Source of the DNA: Diprion similis
Taxonomy: Eukaryota; Arthropoda; Insecta; Hymenoptera; Diprionidae
Direction of reading: 5' to 3'
Assembly (NCBI RefSeq): GCF_021155765.1
Contig: NC_060108.1
Coordinates: 21,663,025 to 21,727,024, forward strand
DNA: 64,000 nt
This document shows, piece after piece, positions 1 through 14,600 of the stretch (positions are counted from its first letter, which is position 1; every line of letters begins with the position of its first letter). A model generated the notes under the pieces. It did no database searches, was not told the DNA's origin, and was given only the letters and a program-made list of their open reading frames with translations. The translations under genes were made by a program, and so were the position numbers.

Positions 1-1112
1 CCAAAAAATTTTATGAGGATGACGACTTCAAGGAATGTGATCTGTTTTATGACATAAGGTTGAAGCTTATTCATTCTGACAAAGTGGTAATAGATCTGCA
101 GCATGAGAATTGTCAAAATATTGTTGAGGCTGAATCTCAACATTCGGATTTAATACCAGCAAAATATGAAGGTAATTTTACTCGGGTTACCCGTACAATC
201 TCATTTGTTTATATTTATCAATAATGTAACGCACTGGTTCGTCTGAAATTATTCATTGCAACACAGGTGGATTAAAAGTATGGGAATGCAGTTACGACCT
301 AGGAAAGTACTTAATAGGTGACAAAATTCCATTAGAAAATAAGTCTGTTCTAGATCTAGGATGTGGCACCGGGATTATTGGTATTCTAGCATTATTGAAT
401 GGAGCCAATGTTCATTTTCAGGATTACGTATGAAAATTTCTTCGTTCAATTTCGTTTTGTCTGAACATAACCAGTCTGTAGTGCTCCACTGACGTTCATG
501 TTATTTTTCAGAACACGGAAGTAATAAAGTCTGTAACTATCCCAAATGTAATTTTAAATTGCAATGATCGGAAAGACGTGCAAGAACGATGTGCATTTTT
601 TTCCGGGGATTGGGCTTCTTTTATCGAGTTACATAGGGAATTGTATAGAAACGATTCTGAGAAGTATGACTTGATTTTAACCAGTGAAACGATCTACAAT
701 CCTGACAATCAGAATAAATTATACAACATTTTCAAAACTCAATTAAAGAAGAATGGTTCAGCGTAAGTTTGATAATTAACAAATTAGTGTTACTGATTTT
801 TGAGATATTCTGTTATGATTATATCATTGTTCACACATCGGATTACTTGAACACAAGATTGTCTACAGTGAGATTTAATTTTAGTTACGTTGCTGGAAAA
901 GTTTATTACTTTGGAGTGGGAGGAGGAATGAGACAATTTGAGGACCTTGTTAAAAAAGAGAAAATATTCGAAACCAAAACTGTGTGGAGAAGTGAAGAAG
1001 GTTTCTAATAAAAATATTCAATTAACATTGCCCTATTACTAGTAACAATAACAAATTTATAAATATTTCAGGTGTACAACGCGAAATATTGAAGGTAACA
1101 TTCACGACTTAA
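1..1112 (+). CDS. METTL18: METTL18-like histidine protein methyltransferase, 5' partial
   Basis: Five exons are visible: <1-171, 267-427, 512-762, 885-1000 and 1072-1112, ending in TAA. The joined frame reads HSDLIPAKYEGGLKVWECSY, then the SAM-binding motif DLGCGTG (about 352-372), then LTSETIYNP, and ends GVQREILKVTFTT. This order is typical of METTL18/HPM1, the class I methyltransferase that modifies a histidine of ribosomal protein uL3 (family knowledge). The last intron has a weak gtttct donor, but splicing there restores the conserved C-terminal GVQREILKV; without it the ORF would end early at 1008. The N-terminal exon(s) lie left of the window. The gene is convergent with PNPO, about 200 bp away. 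Confidence 0.93.
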
Positions 1113-1186
1113 GATTCAAGAATGTATGAGATAAGATTATTGTCAATTATATTTGATTAATTACCCTCCGATATTCTTGAGAATAT

Positions 1187-1192
1187 AATAAA
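1187..1192 (+). promoter_or_regulatory. Poly(A) signal candidates for METTL18
   Basis: AATAAA lies 75 bp after the METTL18 stop, with a second copy at 1262-1267. Both fall in the short gap before the convergent PNPO stop at 1314. Confidence 0.5.
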
Positions 1193-1313
1193 TCAGGAAC
1201 ATTTGTACGGAAACATAAAATAACATTTAAAAACTTGCTAGTGATTGTTGTAATGTACAAAAATAAACATTCACGTCAATCACAGGTATGTTCAAGTTTC
1301 CTATCTCGAGACA

Positions 1314-3145
1314 TCATGGGGATAGTCTTTCATAGACCCAACCATCTTCCCCTTCATGAAGAAGAATTCCGTCTGGTTTGTCATGAGGTTCTCTACGTCT
1401 GAACCTTATTCTATCATGTAGACGATCACTCTGACCTTGCCAGAACTCTATGGAACGTGGTATCACTTTGAACCCTCCCCTAAACAAAAATTTAATGAGT
1501 GTGTTTGGCTGAAACACACAATCAACCTGAATGTTATACTCACCAACACTGTGGTCTCTTGACTTGTCCCTCAGTATTTTGGGCCAAGAGTTCTCTTTCC
1601 TTCACCATCAACGTTTCCCTACCAGCAATAACGCTGCTCTGCTTACTAGCGTGTGCACCTAGCTGGCTGTGAAAAGGTCGGTTCTGAAAATACTCATCAG
1701 AGTCAGCTGCAGAGGTCTTTTCAACAGTTCCTTCAATACGTATCTGAGAAAATAACAATGCAATTTTTTGCTTACCATATTTAGCATCAATTATAGAAAA
1801 AAATGATCTAGTCACTCACTGATCGCCTCGTTGGCTCCCAGTAAAAGGTCAAAGCTGCGTTTGGATTTGCTTCCTGAAAATGATAAAAATGAAATATCCT
1901 TTTGTCTTTGATTCAATGCTTTCCAATCATTTATACCTGTACTTACCAATTCACGGCCCTTTCTGCTCTCATAGTTAGTATAAAATTTAAATCCATCTGT
2001 GCCAAAACCTTTCAGAAGAACATATCTAGCTGATGGTATTCCATCTCTGAGAATAAATTAAAAATGAATAAACAAACGAATACAACATATTCTATTTTAT
2101 GTATAAATAACACAGCACCAGGCCATTTAAGATGTACTATATACGAACTTTTTATTTTTACCGTAATGCTGTTCTTAAGCAAAATATTTTGAGTATTCAG
2201 AATCAATAAAGAACACATTGTCCTATGAAATAAAAATAACAAATTATTTACTTAGTTGCAGTTGCCAAGCACATGGCGTTTGGCTCCAGTACCCCTGGTG
2301 TAACACGCGCTTCATCGAACCATGCTTGAAACTGACCGAATGGTTCTTTACTCTTTAAGTCATCTTCATTGAATGTTTCGCTCTTGTCTTTGTATTTGAT
2401 CCGCATATCTAGCGGTGAATATGAAACAAGTTTGATCAGCACTCTACATAGTTATTGATATTTTAATCAGAAACTGACATTAAATATTTTGATATATCGA
2501 TATTCCAAAGAGGAATTCAGGGTTTAATGATAAATATAATCCTTTTAAAAAAAAGAGTTGAAATACATTTAAATTTCGATGAAATAAATTTATTTACGTT
2601 AATTATTATTTGTATCATGGGTTCATCCCCTTTAAACTCAATAAATAAATAAATAAATTAATAAAATTATCTTCCATAACTGCTGGAGTTTCATAGAAAA
2701 ATAGTCAGCTGAATGGCACTTGCTTGTAGTCTTACATAACATATTCCAGTGCCTCGATAACAGATAAGAGACAGTGTGAAAGCATATTTACAGACTTGGC
2801 TGTAGACAGTTCAGGAGTTAATATAAACGCTTGAACAGCGAAACAAATTATGGGAGAGTTGAGACGACTCGTAACAATGTGACTACACTTTGATCGTTTG
2901 CTTGGCAAACTTAGCACAAAAAAGAATAATAAACAAAAGACTACTGTAATTATGCAGCTGATGTAACAATGACAGTTGTTTCCTGAGCTGCATTTGCAGG
3001 TAACTAGAACATTAATGTTGTGAGACATTCCGAAGAGCTGACTGAAATCATAAATCTATTTGGTATTCTTTCATATAATTGGTCAATTACCTCCGATGTC
3101 CACGGAAATCGGAGCTCTTTGATTCGCACCCGTTATTTTTGACAT
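1314..3145 (-). CDS. PNPO: Pyridoxine-5'-phosphate oxidase (PNPO)
   Basis: FMN-dependent oxidase converting pyridoxine or pyridoxamine 5'-phosphate to pyridoxal 5'-phosphate (vitamin B6 salvage). Minus-strand exons in transcript order: 3145-3091, 2408-2252, 2046-1947, 1873-1820, 1743-1544 and 1479-1314; 732 nt, 243 aa, close to family length. Visible family hallmarks are [69 protein letters not shown]-like [32 protein letters not shown] and the C-terminal YERLSP. The first exon codes about 18 non-conserved residues starting MSKITGANQ; exon 1 ends in phase 1 and joins to give GDMRIKYKD, which supports this start. It is divergent from Rpt6 and convergent with METTL18. Confidence 0.95.
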
Positions 3146-4100
3146 GTTGCGGGATTGCGCACGATGACTTCCTTCGTTCCAGCTGATCAAACGAATCGAA
3201 CTATGGAAACCAGAGAAGAACGCACGGTATATAAGACCCATCGGGGTGCGTTCCAAAACTTCTTGCGAATGCAGCGAATGCAAGAGCACTACTGTATATG
3301 CTCTAAGAAGAGCACAAGTCTAGTGAAATTCCCAAAGCTCATTGTCAAATTTCAAAGGAGAAAATGCATCACAATTAATTCATAGTCGCAGCCGAAATGA
3401 GTCGATCAGTTGTTGCGAGACGCGGAGGATCCCAGTATTTTAGAACGCTACGTATATGTACCTGTGCCAGAGATCGCAAAAATATGCTGTCTCTCATACA
3501 GATTCCGCTATGAATAACGTCATTTGCCTCTGTCCTAGGGAGTTTTTTTTTTTTGCGCTACCAGCTAATTTTGGAACGCACCCATGGATAACACGAAGAT
3601 GGTACTCTGCAAAAGCATATATTGCAAAAGAGGATCGTCATGTTTGTCATATTGAAGTGCTGTAATTATGGACACATCTTGTCGAAAACGAATAAGCCAT
3701 TGTAGTTTACCTGCTTGTAAAGCTGAGTTTACAAATAATAGTGTTTTCTACACGTGTTGAAGCGCACGTCAATTATTTATTTTACGTTTCAAAGTTTGGT
3801 TCGCGGCCACCAGTGGAGCGCTGCAGGCACCTGGCATAACGAGATGTCGCGGAATATACAAGTATTTTGGAACGCATATAGCTTACGGCGGTCGACTTTT
3901 TGACCTGCATTTCGCCTGCCTAGGGAATTCTTCATCTACGGCAGTGACAAGCGGTTTCTCGCTCACTGCTCTTGCCGGAGAGCGCATTGTCAATACAATA
4001 TTATTCTCGACTGATATTCGCGAGCTACGCGGGGCCTCGATTTGTCAAGTATTATTAGGAATAAACACAGCCAAAAATCGTATCTCAATACGAGCGCAAA
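3146..4100. other. PNPO/Rpt6 divergent intergenic region
   Basis: About 950 bp separate the divergent start codons of PNPO (3145, minus) and Rpt6 (4101, plus). It presumably holds both promoters and 5' UTRs. I see short open frames but none with coding character, and no clear TATA box. Confidence 0.6.
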
Positions 4101-6190
<2,090 letters not shown>

Positions 6191-6220
6191 AAGCTTTAAA
6201 ACACTTGATAATCGTCATTC

Positions 6221-6226
6221 AATAAA
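6221..6226 (+). promoter_or_regulatory. Rpt6 poly(A) signal
   Basis: AATAAA lies 30 bp downstream of the Rpt6 stop codon; it is the first canonical hexamer on this strand. Confidence 0.6.
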
Positions 6227-9200
6227 CTGATGCTACAAGTGTACAACTCCTATATCTAAAAAATGGATAAATTTTGAAAAATCGCATCTGTATAGAAGTG
6301 TAAGTTTTAAAATAAAAGTATATTCAACATTTAATTTGTATTCTGGTATGAAAAGACGATAAATTCAAAATGGTTTGATCCTTCAGTTTTTCGTAAATAT
6401 TCTTCAATTAGATAATAAATCAGTGATCTAACATATGAGTCCAAGTGTTAAGCTAGTAAACATTTTGTAAGTAATGATTATTAAAGTGACAATACTTTCT
6501 TCCTGAAAAATCGTAGTTCAAAATAGAATAAATTTAAACTGATACCAGAACAATTAGCAAATAAAGATCCCAGTTGTAACCAGGCTTCACTGACATCAAT
6601 GCCAGGCTTTATAATACGAACCATTGAACACAACGTAATATGACCGACATTCCGGATGCCAATTGGATTCTCTCACGTCTTTGACGCAACTTTGTGTTCA
6701 ATTGTTCACCATCTCCGTTTACGATTCCGCTATAGCTGGATTATCACGAGCGTCAAAATGACGCGGTATATAGAAATCAGTGGTACCACCGCAACGGCAA
6801 AATGCTGCGCGTCGAAGCCCACGTGGTTAGGTCAGTGGATCTCAATTACATTCTGAGTCGGAGAATTAAAAAATCTAGGATTGTTAATTGGACGTGTGAA
6901 CAAATAAAGAAAATTAAAAAACGAGATAAAGTAGCTGATGGCGTATTCGGACTGCACGCAATCGATTCCTCTTGAAAAATTAGTTCGATATAGTAGATCA
7001 AAGAATTGATTCAACTATTTTTCAAAATCGGCCAAATTTCGACTGGAAAAATCCAAAGAGGTTAACTTTTGGGAATTAGTGAATATATCTTCAGTCAACG
7101 TATTTTATTCGGCTGAAAGTTACCATAAAATTTCGAATGTCGCCTGACACCGCGTGCAACGGCAATTTTTCGAACATCCAACCGCGTTGTGCGCACTTCG
7201 CGCGGCATTTCCGACCGGTCGAGAATTGCTTCCGAGCGCGGCGCGGCGTCAGTCGGTTCCGAGCAGCCGTAGAGAAGCTACGAGCCGTAAGTCGAGAATT
7301 CGGATCGTCGTGTACAGGCGTTGAATATTCGGGATATGGCCAAGCACTGATAGCTTGTGGTAAAAAAAAAGGCTGTGTAACGTTATTTGATCAGTGTATC
7401 CTCTCGTAACTCACTGTGAACAATGTGTGAACGACAGCGTGTGTCTTCAAATTAAAAGTACCAAGATACTGAAGTAAAAACAGCAGGGGACATCGAAGGT
7501 GAGTTTCGTGTATCAAATTTTTATTCTGTTGTACAACTTCAGCTTATAGCGATTTCGATTCTCGATTGTCTGCGACGGGTGTCGTTTGTTATTGTTTGTG
7601 CGGCTGATTTTCGGTAAGTGCGTAGTTGCATTGTTAGCAAGTTTATCTTGGTCAGTTTAGGCAGCCAACCGTAACACAAAAAGTGTGAATGAGCTGAGAA
7701 TCGAGTGTAATTACTAAGCTGCATATAGTCACAAGGGTTTCGTGACAAGAAAATGACCTGATAATCTTCCGTTGTCGTTTTCTCTTTAACATTCTGAAAA
7801 AACGGACCTTGCAGAAGGTGACCTTCGTGCGAGTTGTTTCTCGGATTTCGGTTCGCGGATCGAGTCTCTCACGTGGACACACGTTGTTGAAGTGAAAATT
7901 TTATTGCGTCGTTGATTTTGGCCTTGTTTCTTATGTAAGAAAAAGCTTAAATAATTGCATCCGATTCTGAATTTCTTCCTGGGGATCGATCGGTCGATGG
8001 AAGGATCCTCCATTTTGTAATCCTTTATTACGGTTAAACAAAAGTTAATACATCACGGCGTTATTAATAATTTCGAAATTTCAAGTGAGAATCGAAATCG
8101 TCAACTGTTATCGGCTTCTGATACATCCCTATTATGTCTTGGATAACTATGGTGAATTTTTAATGCTGTTAAAATCGTTGTTGAAGATACATCAAGTACT
8201 AACAAAATATTGTGTTATCTTACTTGATTGCAGAAAAAGACCGTAACAACGTTGATTGGCATTAGTGATTACCTAGATTGACTCAGCTAAAGATTAAATC
8301 ACCCGCTATGCAGTGAATAAAACTAAAAGGTACACATTCGATATGATTTTCAATTACTACGTCCCTTTTGATCGTACGTGATTTTAGCTGCTCAATAATT
8401 TTATGCATTTATTCAACATATTCTGTTCTTATTTTATTAGCCTGTTATTATTTTATTATATTCTCATTGCAGTGTGAAAAGTGTGAAAAGTGTGTAACCA
8501 CCGTACGACCTGAGAAGCCACGAGGACTACTACATATACATGTAAAGTGTGGAGCAACCCGGAGGAGGTAAGAAAACTTATTTCAATTATTGTTTTATGA
8601 TTCAACGCGCTGCATTTGAAACCTAATTTTTTTCATTGCGTAACACGCGGTAAACAAATATGGAAGTAGACAACAGTAATAATGGAAAATCCAGTTTGCT
8701 AAATTAATTAGCGATTCCTCTTCCGTTTTTTCAGAGTTAAGCAGAGACATCCGAGTAACTTCTCCATTACTCAGCAACGTTGGTGAGTTTGCACGTATTT
8801 AGGTTACGGGTATTAATTCCCTGGGACTCCTTTGTCACGTGGCGTGGCGGTAAAAATTGTTACACAAATCTTCGATTTCTTAGCTGCATGGATAGGCTCA
8901 TTCGCGATCTCAACGGTGCTTGACTTTCAGTAGATGCATTTTTTTTTCCTTTCTCATCAGAGTTGACCTATTTTACCACATTCCCTCAAAGTTAGCAATT
9001 TTGCACGTTGTTGAAAGTGGAATGAGCATCGCGACAGGTTACCATCACTTACTCAGCATTCGCGAAAACAGATCGTGTTTACCTACAGATTATATAATTA
9101 CAATGATGTCGTTTAAGTGGTGGATAAACCTGAGGTTTAAACATATTCCAATGATTCTTTAATTGATAACGTTTCAAAGTCTAGCATAACGTAACGTAAT

Positions 9201-10590
9201 CAGCTTGCATGATATACCTTGAATCATTTTCAATTCTTTAATGCCCAGCAACTATCGAACAACCACAGGCTTAGCTCGCTTAGAAAAATGCTGATAAGCA
9301 TACAGGATGTTTTTAATTCATCTTACAAAAGGTTGATGTACCGATAGTCCGCCAGCAATCACTAAAACAATCCTCTCGCTGACTATGGTACAAAAACGTT
9401 TTGCTCCCCACAGGTAATCAATGAAAAAGTAAGTCACAGTGACCACGGCGCAAATGAGGAAGAATGATGTGTGTTAGAAAAAATGGAGAATCGTTTAGAA
9501 CGGATATAGGTAATCGGGTAGGTAGGTGGTCGTTGTGGGATCCGTCGCGGGGTTTGATATGGATGTGCGTGTGAATCTCTTTTCAACAGTTCCGTTGGGT
9601 GGGTCCGTTGGGACTCAGGCGAGGGTAGGAAGGTCGCGATGCACCGCGATGTTATTAACTTTTGTAATCCACAGCGTCATACGATCACAGTGATTTTCAT
9701 TCAGAAACACGTGAAAGACTGAATATAAGAATCTCTGAACTATTTATTAGTAAGCTTTCAAATTTTTCACGAGGTTCAATTTCCCATTTCTTGTCACTTT
9801 GCTATCATTTTTCAGTCGTTATTGAACTCAATTATTTAGTCATTGTCTATCATTATTTCATTCAATTGATCTCTGTGATCGTCTGAATGGGCAAAACGCA
9901 TCTCTGGACCATCTATCGCGTTCCGTGGTACGCTAGATGGGGAGAGATGCTGAGCTCGAAGACTTCGCGTCGAAGAGGACCGCCGACCGTCACGCCACAC
10001 AATAATGCATGCTCTCCAATCTCCCTTCCGGACTTGACTCGCATCTCGGAACAACAATTCGCATCGCAATGTGTCGGATTCAAAAAGACGCAGATGCGAA
10101 TTGATTTTCTACAGAATTTTACGACAAGTCCTAGATATTTAAGGTTTTTTCACAGATTAATCGGTCGCGCCTTTTTGCGCGTAGATTAATCACAGGAATC
10201 AAACTTACCTTTTCCCCGATGATTGATGATCAGAATGGCGTCAAACTTTTTTATCAATCGTTTCCAAACTTTAGCTCTGTTTAGTGTTTAGTCAATATAA
10301 TTGGGCTAACTTTCGAAAATGGTATCGTTTGCGCCATCCTGATAATGCGAATCGATCGATCACGCCTTTTGCTTGACGATTTTGTAAATTGTATACAAAG
10401 TAAAACACACTTGATGTGTACAGCCTTCAGCTTTTCAATCAATTTTCATACTAACAGCTGAGTTTTCAAGTTTAAATTCAGCGCCCTTTGCGCGGTGACT
10501 TGATACTTTTTGGTTCTGAGAGAAAACGCGGCCTCGACATAGTTTTTGTTGATGGACGCACTTAATTTTATCATTGTGTTAATCGTAACT
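6227..10590. other. Noncoding region between Rpt6 and the minisatellite
   Basis: About 4.4 kb with no recognisable protein-coding exon on either strand. It is mostly AT-rich, with a GC/CpG-rich island at about 7130-7330 that could mark a transcription start. Open frames here are short and resemble nothing I know. Possible noncoding exons in 7137-8781 are listed separately. Near 10155-10190 a short sequence (agattaatc) occurs twice around GCGC-rich inverted segments. Confidence 0.5.
7137..8781 (+). ncRNA. Possible spliced noncoding transcript or distant 5' UTR exons
   Basis: Three segments show exon-like boundaries on the plus strand: a GC-rich segment ending ...catcgaag|gtgagt near 7500; about 8473-8567 flanked by cattgcag and ggaggag|gtaaga; and about 8734-8781 flanked by tttttcag and acgttg|gtgagt. 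None has a convincing reading frame, so if transcribed they are a long noncoding RNA or untranslated exons, possibly of CDK11 (coding start 11673). Splice-site strings occur by chance, so this is tentative. There is no similarity evidence. Confidence 0.25.
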
Positions 10591-11419
10591 TCGTCTGTTT
10601 CAGCGAATGAAACCATTTGTCTGTTTTAGCTAACCAAATCTTTTGTCTGTTTCAGCTAACCAAACATTTTCTCTTACAGCTAACCAAACATTTTATCGCA
10701 TTCAGCTAACCAAACCTTTTGACTGTTTCAGGGAAAAAAACCATTTGTCTATTTCAGCTAACCAATCCTTTTGTCTGTTTCAGCCAATGAAACCATTTGT
10801 TTATTTCAGCTAACCAAACTTTTGTCTGTTTCAGCCATTGAAACCATTTGTCTGTTTCAGTTAACCAAACTTTCTGTCTGTTTCAGCTAACTTAACCTTT
10901 TGTCTGTTTTAGTTAACTAAAACTTTTGTCTGTTTCAGCTAACCAAACCTTTTGTCTGTTTCAGCTAACCTAACCTTTTGTCTGTTTCAGTTAACCAAAA
11001 CTTTTGTCTGTTTCAGCTAACCAAACCTTTTGTCTGTTTCAGCTAACCAAACATTTTGTCTGTTTCAGCCATTGAAACCATTTGTCTGTTTCAGCTAACC
11101 AAACCTTCTGTCTGTTTCAGCTAACCAAACCTTTTGTCTGTTTCAGCCATTGAAACCATTTGTCTGTTTCAGCTAACCAAACCTTCTGTCTGTTTTAGCT
11201 AACCTAACCTTTTATCTGTTTCAGCTAACCTAACCTTTTATCTGTTTAGTTAACCAAAACTTTTGTCTGTTTCAGCTAACCAAACCTTTTGTCTGTTTCA
11301 GCCCACCAAGTCATTTGTCTGCTTCAGCTAACCAAGCGTTTTGTTTGTTTCATTCAACTAAGCCTTTTGCCTGTTTCAGCTAACTAAGCCTTTCGTCTGT
11401 TTCAGCTAACCAAACTTTT
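10591..11419 (+). repeat. Minisatellite of about 26-bp units, about 32 copies, each resembling a 3' splice site
   Basis: I count about 32 degenerate copies over roughly 829 bp. A typical unit begins CTAACCAAACC, continues TTTTGTCTG and ends TTTCAG. On the plus strand this is a branch-point-like CTAAC, a pyrimidine-rich tract and a CAG acceptor, in the spacing of a real intron end. A subset has CCATTGAAACC instead of CTAACCAAACC, and these variants recur at intervals, suggesting higher-order duplication. The array ends about 250 bp before the CDK11 start codon. Confidence 0.95.
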
Positions 11420-11672
11420 GAACTCTAATTTTTTGACTTTCAAAATACGCGACGGCAACTTAACATAGCATTGACATTCGGCATTTTCGTATCGCTGTGT
11501 CGGTACGGTTGGTATCTACTTTCATGATCGTTTTCTTGTGGTTGACGGCGTTGACGGCTTGGCGCTGTCGCGTCAACTTGACGCCCGTAAAAATCCAGCC
11601 TGTTCCTGCATATGTAGAATAAAGCGATGAATTAAAAAAATGGAGCTACAACTTGTTTAAGCCGCACGTCCT
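11420..11672 (+). promoter_or_regulatory. Probable CDK11 promoter / 5' UTR with small upstream ORFs
   Basis: This short gap separates the minisatellite from the CDK11 start. A perfect 15-bp palindrome (gcgtcaacttgacgc) lies at 11570-11584. Three upstream ATGs follow: a start-stop ATG-TAG at 11612-11617, a two-codon uORF at 11627-11635 and a six-codon uORF at 11640-11660. Their relevance depends on the transcription start, which I cannot see. Confidence 0.4.
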
Positions 11673-14600
11673 ATGACAAATAATAAAACTGAAATGGAAG
11701 TTGATAATCAAAGTGAAGACGGAGAATTAAAGAAGAGTCCTGGTAAAGATATCGAAGAATTTAGGTATGTATCCTCACTTCTTATCACTTTTAGGTTAAG
11801 TTACGTTCATACACGATACGTACGATTGATATTTTCCTTTTCACATTATTAGAAATATTCCGCTATTCATTCCCACATGAATCACTGACTAAACTTTCAC
11901 ATACTCTGCCATATAAACGATACCTTGCTTCCTTGATCTCAAGTTCGAATTTTGATGCCAGATTCTGTTGTTTTAAATTGGAAAATTACGACCGTTATAA
12001 CAGATTTTAAATTATATACTTCTACTTCACAGTTTTTCGGAAGAAGATGGTGCAGACACAGCAGATTCCCTAGATATAAAACCCCCGCAAGCAGTAATTA
12101 GGCACCATAAATCCAACTCGTCGCGCAGACGAGAAAAACACAACGAGAGGAGGGATCGCAGGGAAGAGAAGGAGAGGAAATCTCGCCATCACGAGCGTGA
12201 TGATGAGAGGCATAGAGATAAACGCCGGTGATTATGCATACTATTGTAGATGTAATTTTGATTTTATTGGTTGTCTTGTGATTGCTGTATTTTAGGTATA
12301 TATTTGTTGCATGAGAGCTTTTGACTTGTCAATCATAAGCAATTTTTATATGATGATTCCGATTACAGTCATCGCAGGCATGGTAATGAGGTCATGGACC
12401 GACCAGAACGGACAGATGGACCGAAAAGAGATAGAGATCGAATAGAAAGATCGGAGAGAATAGAGAGTGGACACAGTAGAGATAGAGAATCGCGGCATGA
12501 TCGCAAAGATAGAAGTACCGGCGATAGAGTTTTAGAAGATCTGAGAGAAAGGTAATTAAAGTAATATTCAAATATTTAGTCATCAAAGAATTTTCAGTTC
12601 CTATTAGTTATATGTGGCAAACTAATCCCAAAATTGGCTATGATGTTAAAAAATTTCTAAATTAATTAAGGAATAATATCAGGTTGTTGGATAAAAGGCG
12701 AGAACGGCGTGAAGAGCCTCGTGATGTCCGTGAATACAAAGTTGAGTCGCGCCGAGAGATCCGAGTTGAGGATCTGCGTGAAACACGAGAACCACGTGAG
12801 AGACGAGAAATCCGTGCGGAAGAAAGACGTGGAGAGGATCTCCGGGAACGACGTGATGTTCGAAATATGCTTGAAGATATTCGAGATCGTCGTGATGTGC
12901 GCACTGAGGAACGAAGACATGTACGACCGGTAGAGGATCATTTTTCAGAATCAGAAACTATGGAAAAACCTGAAAAACGGCACAAAAGATCGCACAAGCA
13001 TGAAAAAAATCGCGACCGAGACAGAGAAAAAGTTGAAAGGGATCGAGAGCACAGAGAAAAGCAATTGAGAGAAGCAATGGATATAACTGATGTAGATGAT
13101 GGCGAAGATATGGACGTGGATGAAATACCTATGCATAATAAGGACCCGAAAGAAATGAGTGAACAGGAATTACGAAAAGAAAGGTAAATCACTCTAACTG
13201 GTAACTTATCCTGCCATTAAGCACTTTTCGAATGTGATGACATCCGACTCACATAGGTACACAAATTTGTTATTTATGTTACAGGTTGTTGGAGGCTGAT
13301 AGAGAAATGGCTAGAAGAAAAGAGGTCTCCAGATTAGAATTGGAGGCTCGACGACTAAAAAGGGGGGAAAAACGGGCACATAGTCCAGACCCTGATCAAG
13401 ATCAGGAGCCATCCATAGTTGAGTTGTCTGATGAAAGCTTAAGTCCAGACGCATCAGATGAAGCACAATCGAAGTCACCTGAGTGAGTAAATGTTATTAA
13501 CAATGTCGCAGTTATTCGATGTAATAATTTCGATTTGGTTAATTAACTGTAGTGATAACTGAGGAATAATGTTGATTCTATAGATCACAGCATTCGTCAG
13601 AAGAGCAGGTGGGAAGTCCAGGAGAAAGGTCATCAGATCGCCATTCGACCGAATCATCAGAAAGTAGTAGCGACGATGATGACGAATCTAATGATTCGAA
13701 TAAGGGATCAAATGACGAATCAAACGATGGGTCTGACTACAATAATCCAAGTCCTTTGTCTGTTGATCGCTTGGCCAAGTCCGATCATTCTGACGGAGAT
13801 TCTCCTGGACGTGTTGATTCAAATGGAGCAACAAAAGACGTTGAAGAAGAAGAAGAAGAAAAACCTGAGAAAGAGCAGGAACCTACCATCCCGCCATATT
13901 TACCTGCCATTCAAGGTATAGTTAATAGTTATCAATGTTATGTGTGGAAAAATGTATTTGTATTTTTTTACACGTAATATACGAGTCTGTATTGTAGGTT
14001 TCAAACATTTCACTAATTTTCTCACTAGTTTTTTTCTGCCCCAAACATTTGAAAGTCTGCTTTGAGGTGAAATTGTAGTCTATCATACTTCACTTCATAT
14101 ATTTTTATTTTTGTGTAGATCAAATTTGCATTGTATTCACAACTTTGATTATTATACTTGGTCCAAAAAAATTATACAAGAAAAGATTTTGACATAGTGA
14201 AGTATATATTCAGATTTCTTGTATTTCAGGATGTCGAAGTGTCGAGGAATTTCAGTGCTTGAACCGCATAGAAGAAGGAACGTACGGTGTGGTTTATAGA
14301 GCAAGAGATAAACGAACAGAAGAAATAGTAGCTTTGAAACGTTTAAAAATGGAGAAAGAAAAGGAGGGCTTTCCGATCACTAGTTTACGAGAAATTAATA
14401 CCTTGTTGAAGGCGCAGCACCCGAATATTGTTACCGTTAGAGAAATCGTTGTCGGCAGTAACATGGATAAAATATTTATAGTTATGGATTACGTTGAGCA
14501 CGACTTAAAGTCTCTCATGGAAACTATGAAGCAGAAAAAGCAAGTCTTCATTCCTGGTGAGTACTCTGTACGGAGTATCCAACTTTCAACATATTTTCAT

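Noticed and set aside
12662..12941. Ser/Arg-rich minus-strand ORFs
   Set aside because: They are antisense readings of the Arg/Glu-rich exon 4 of CDK11.
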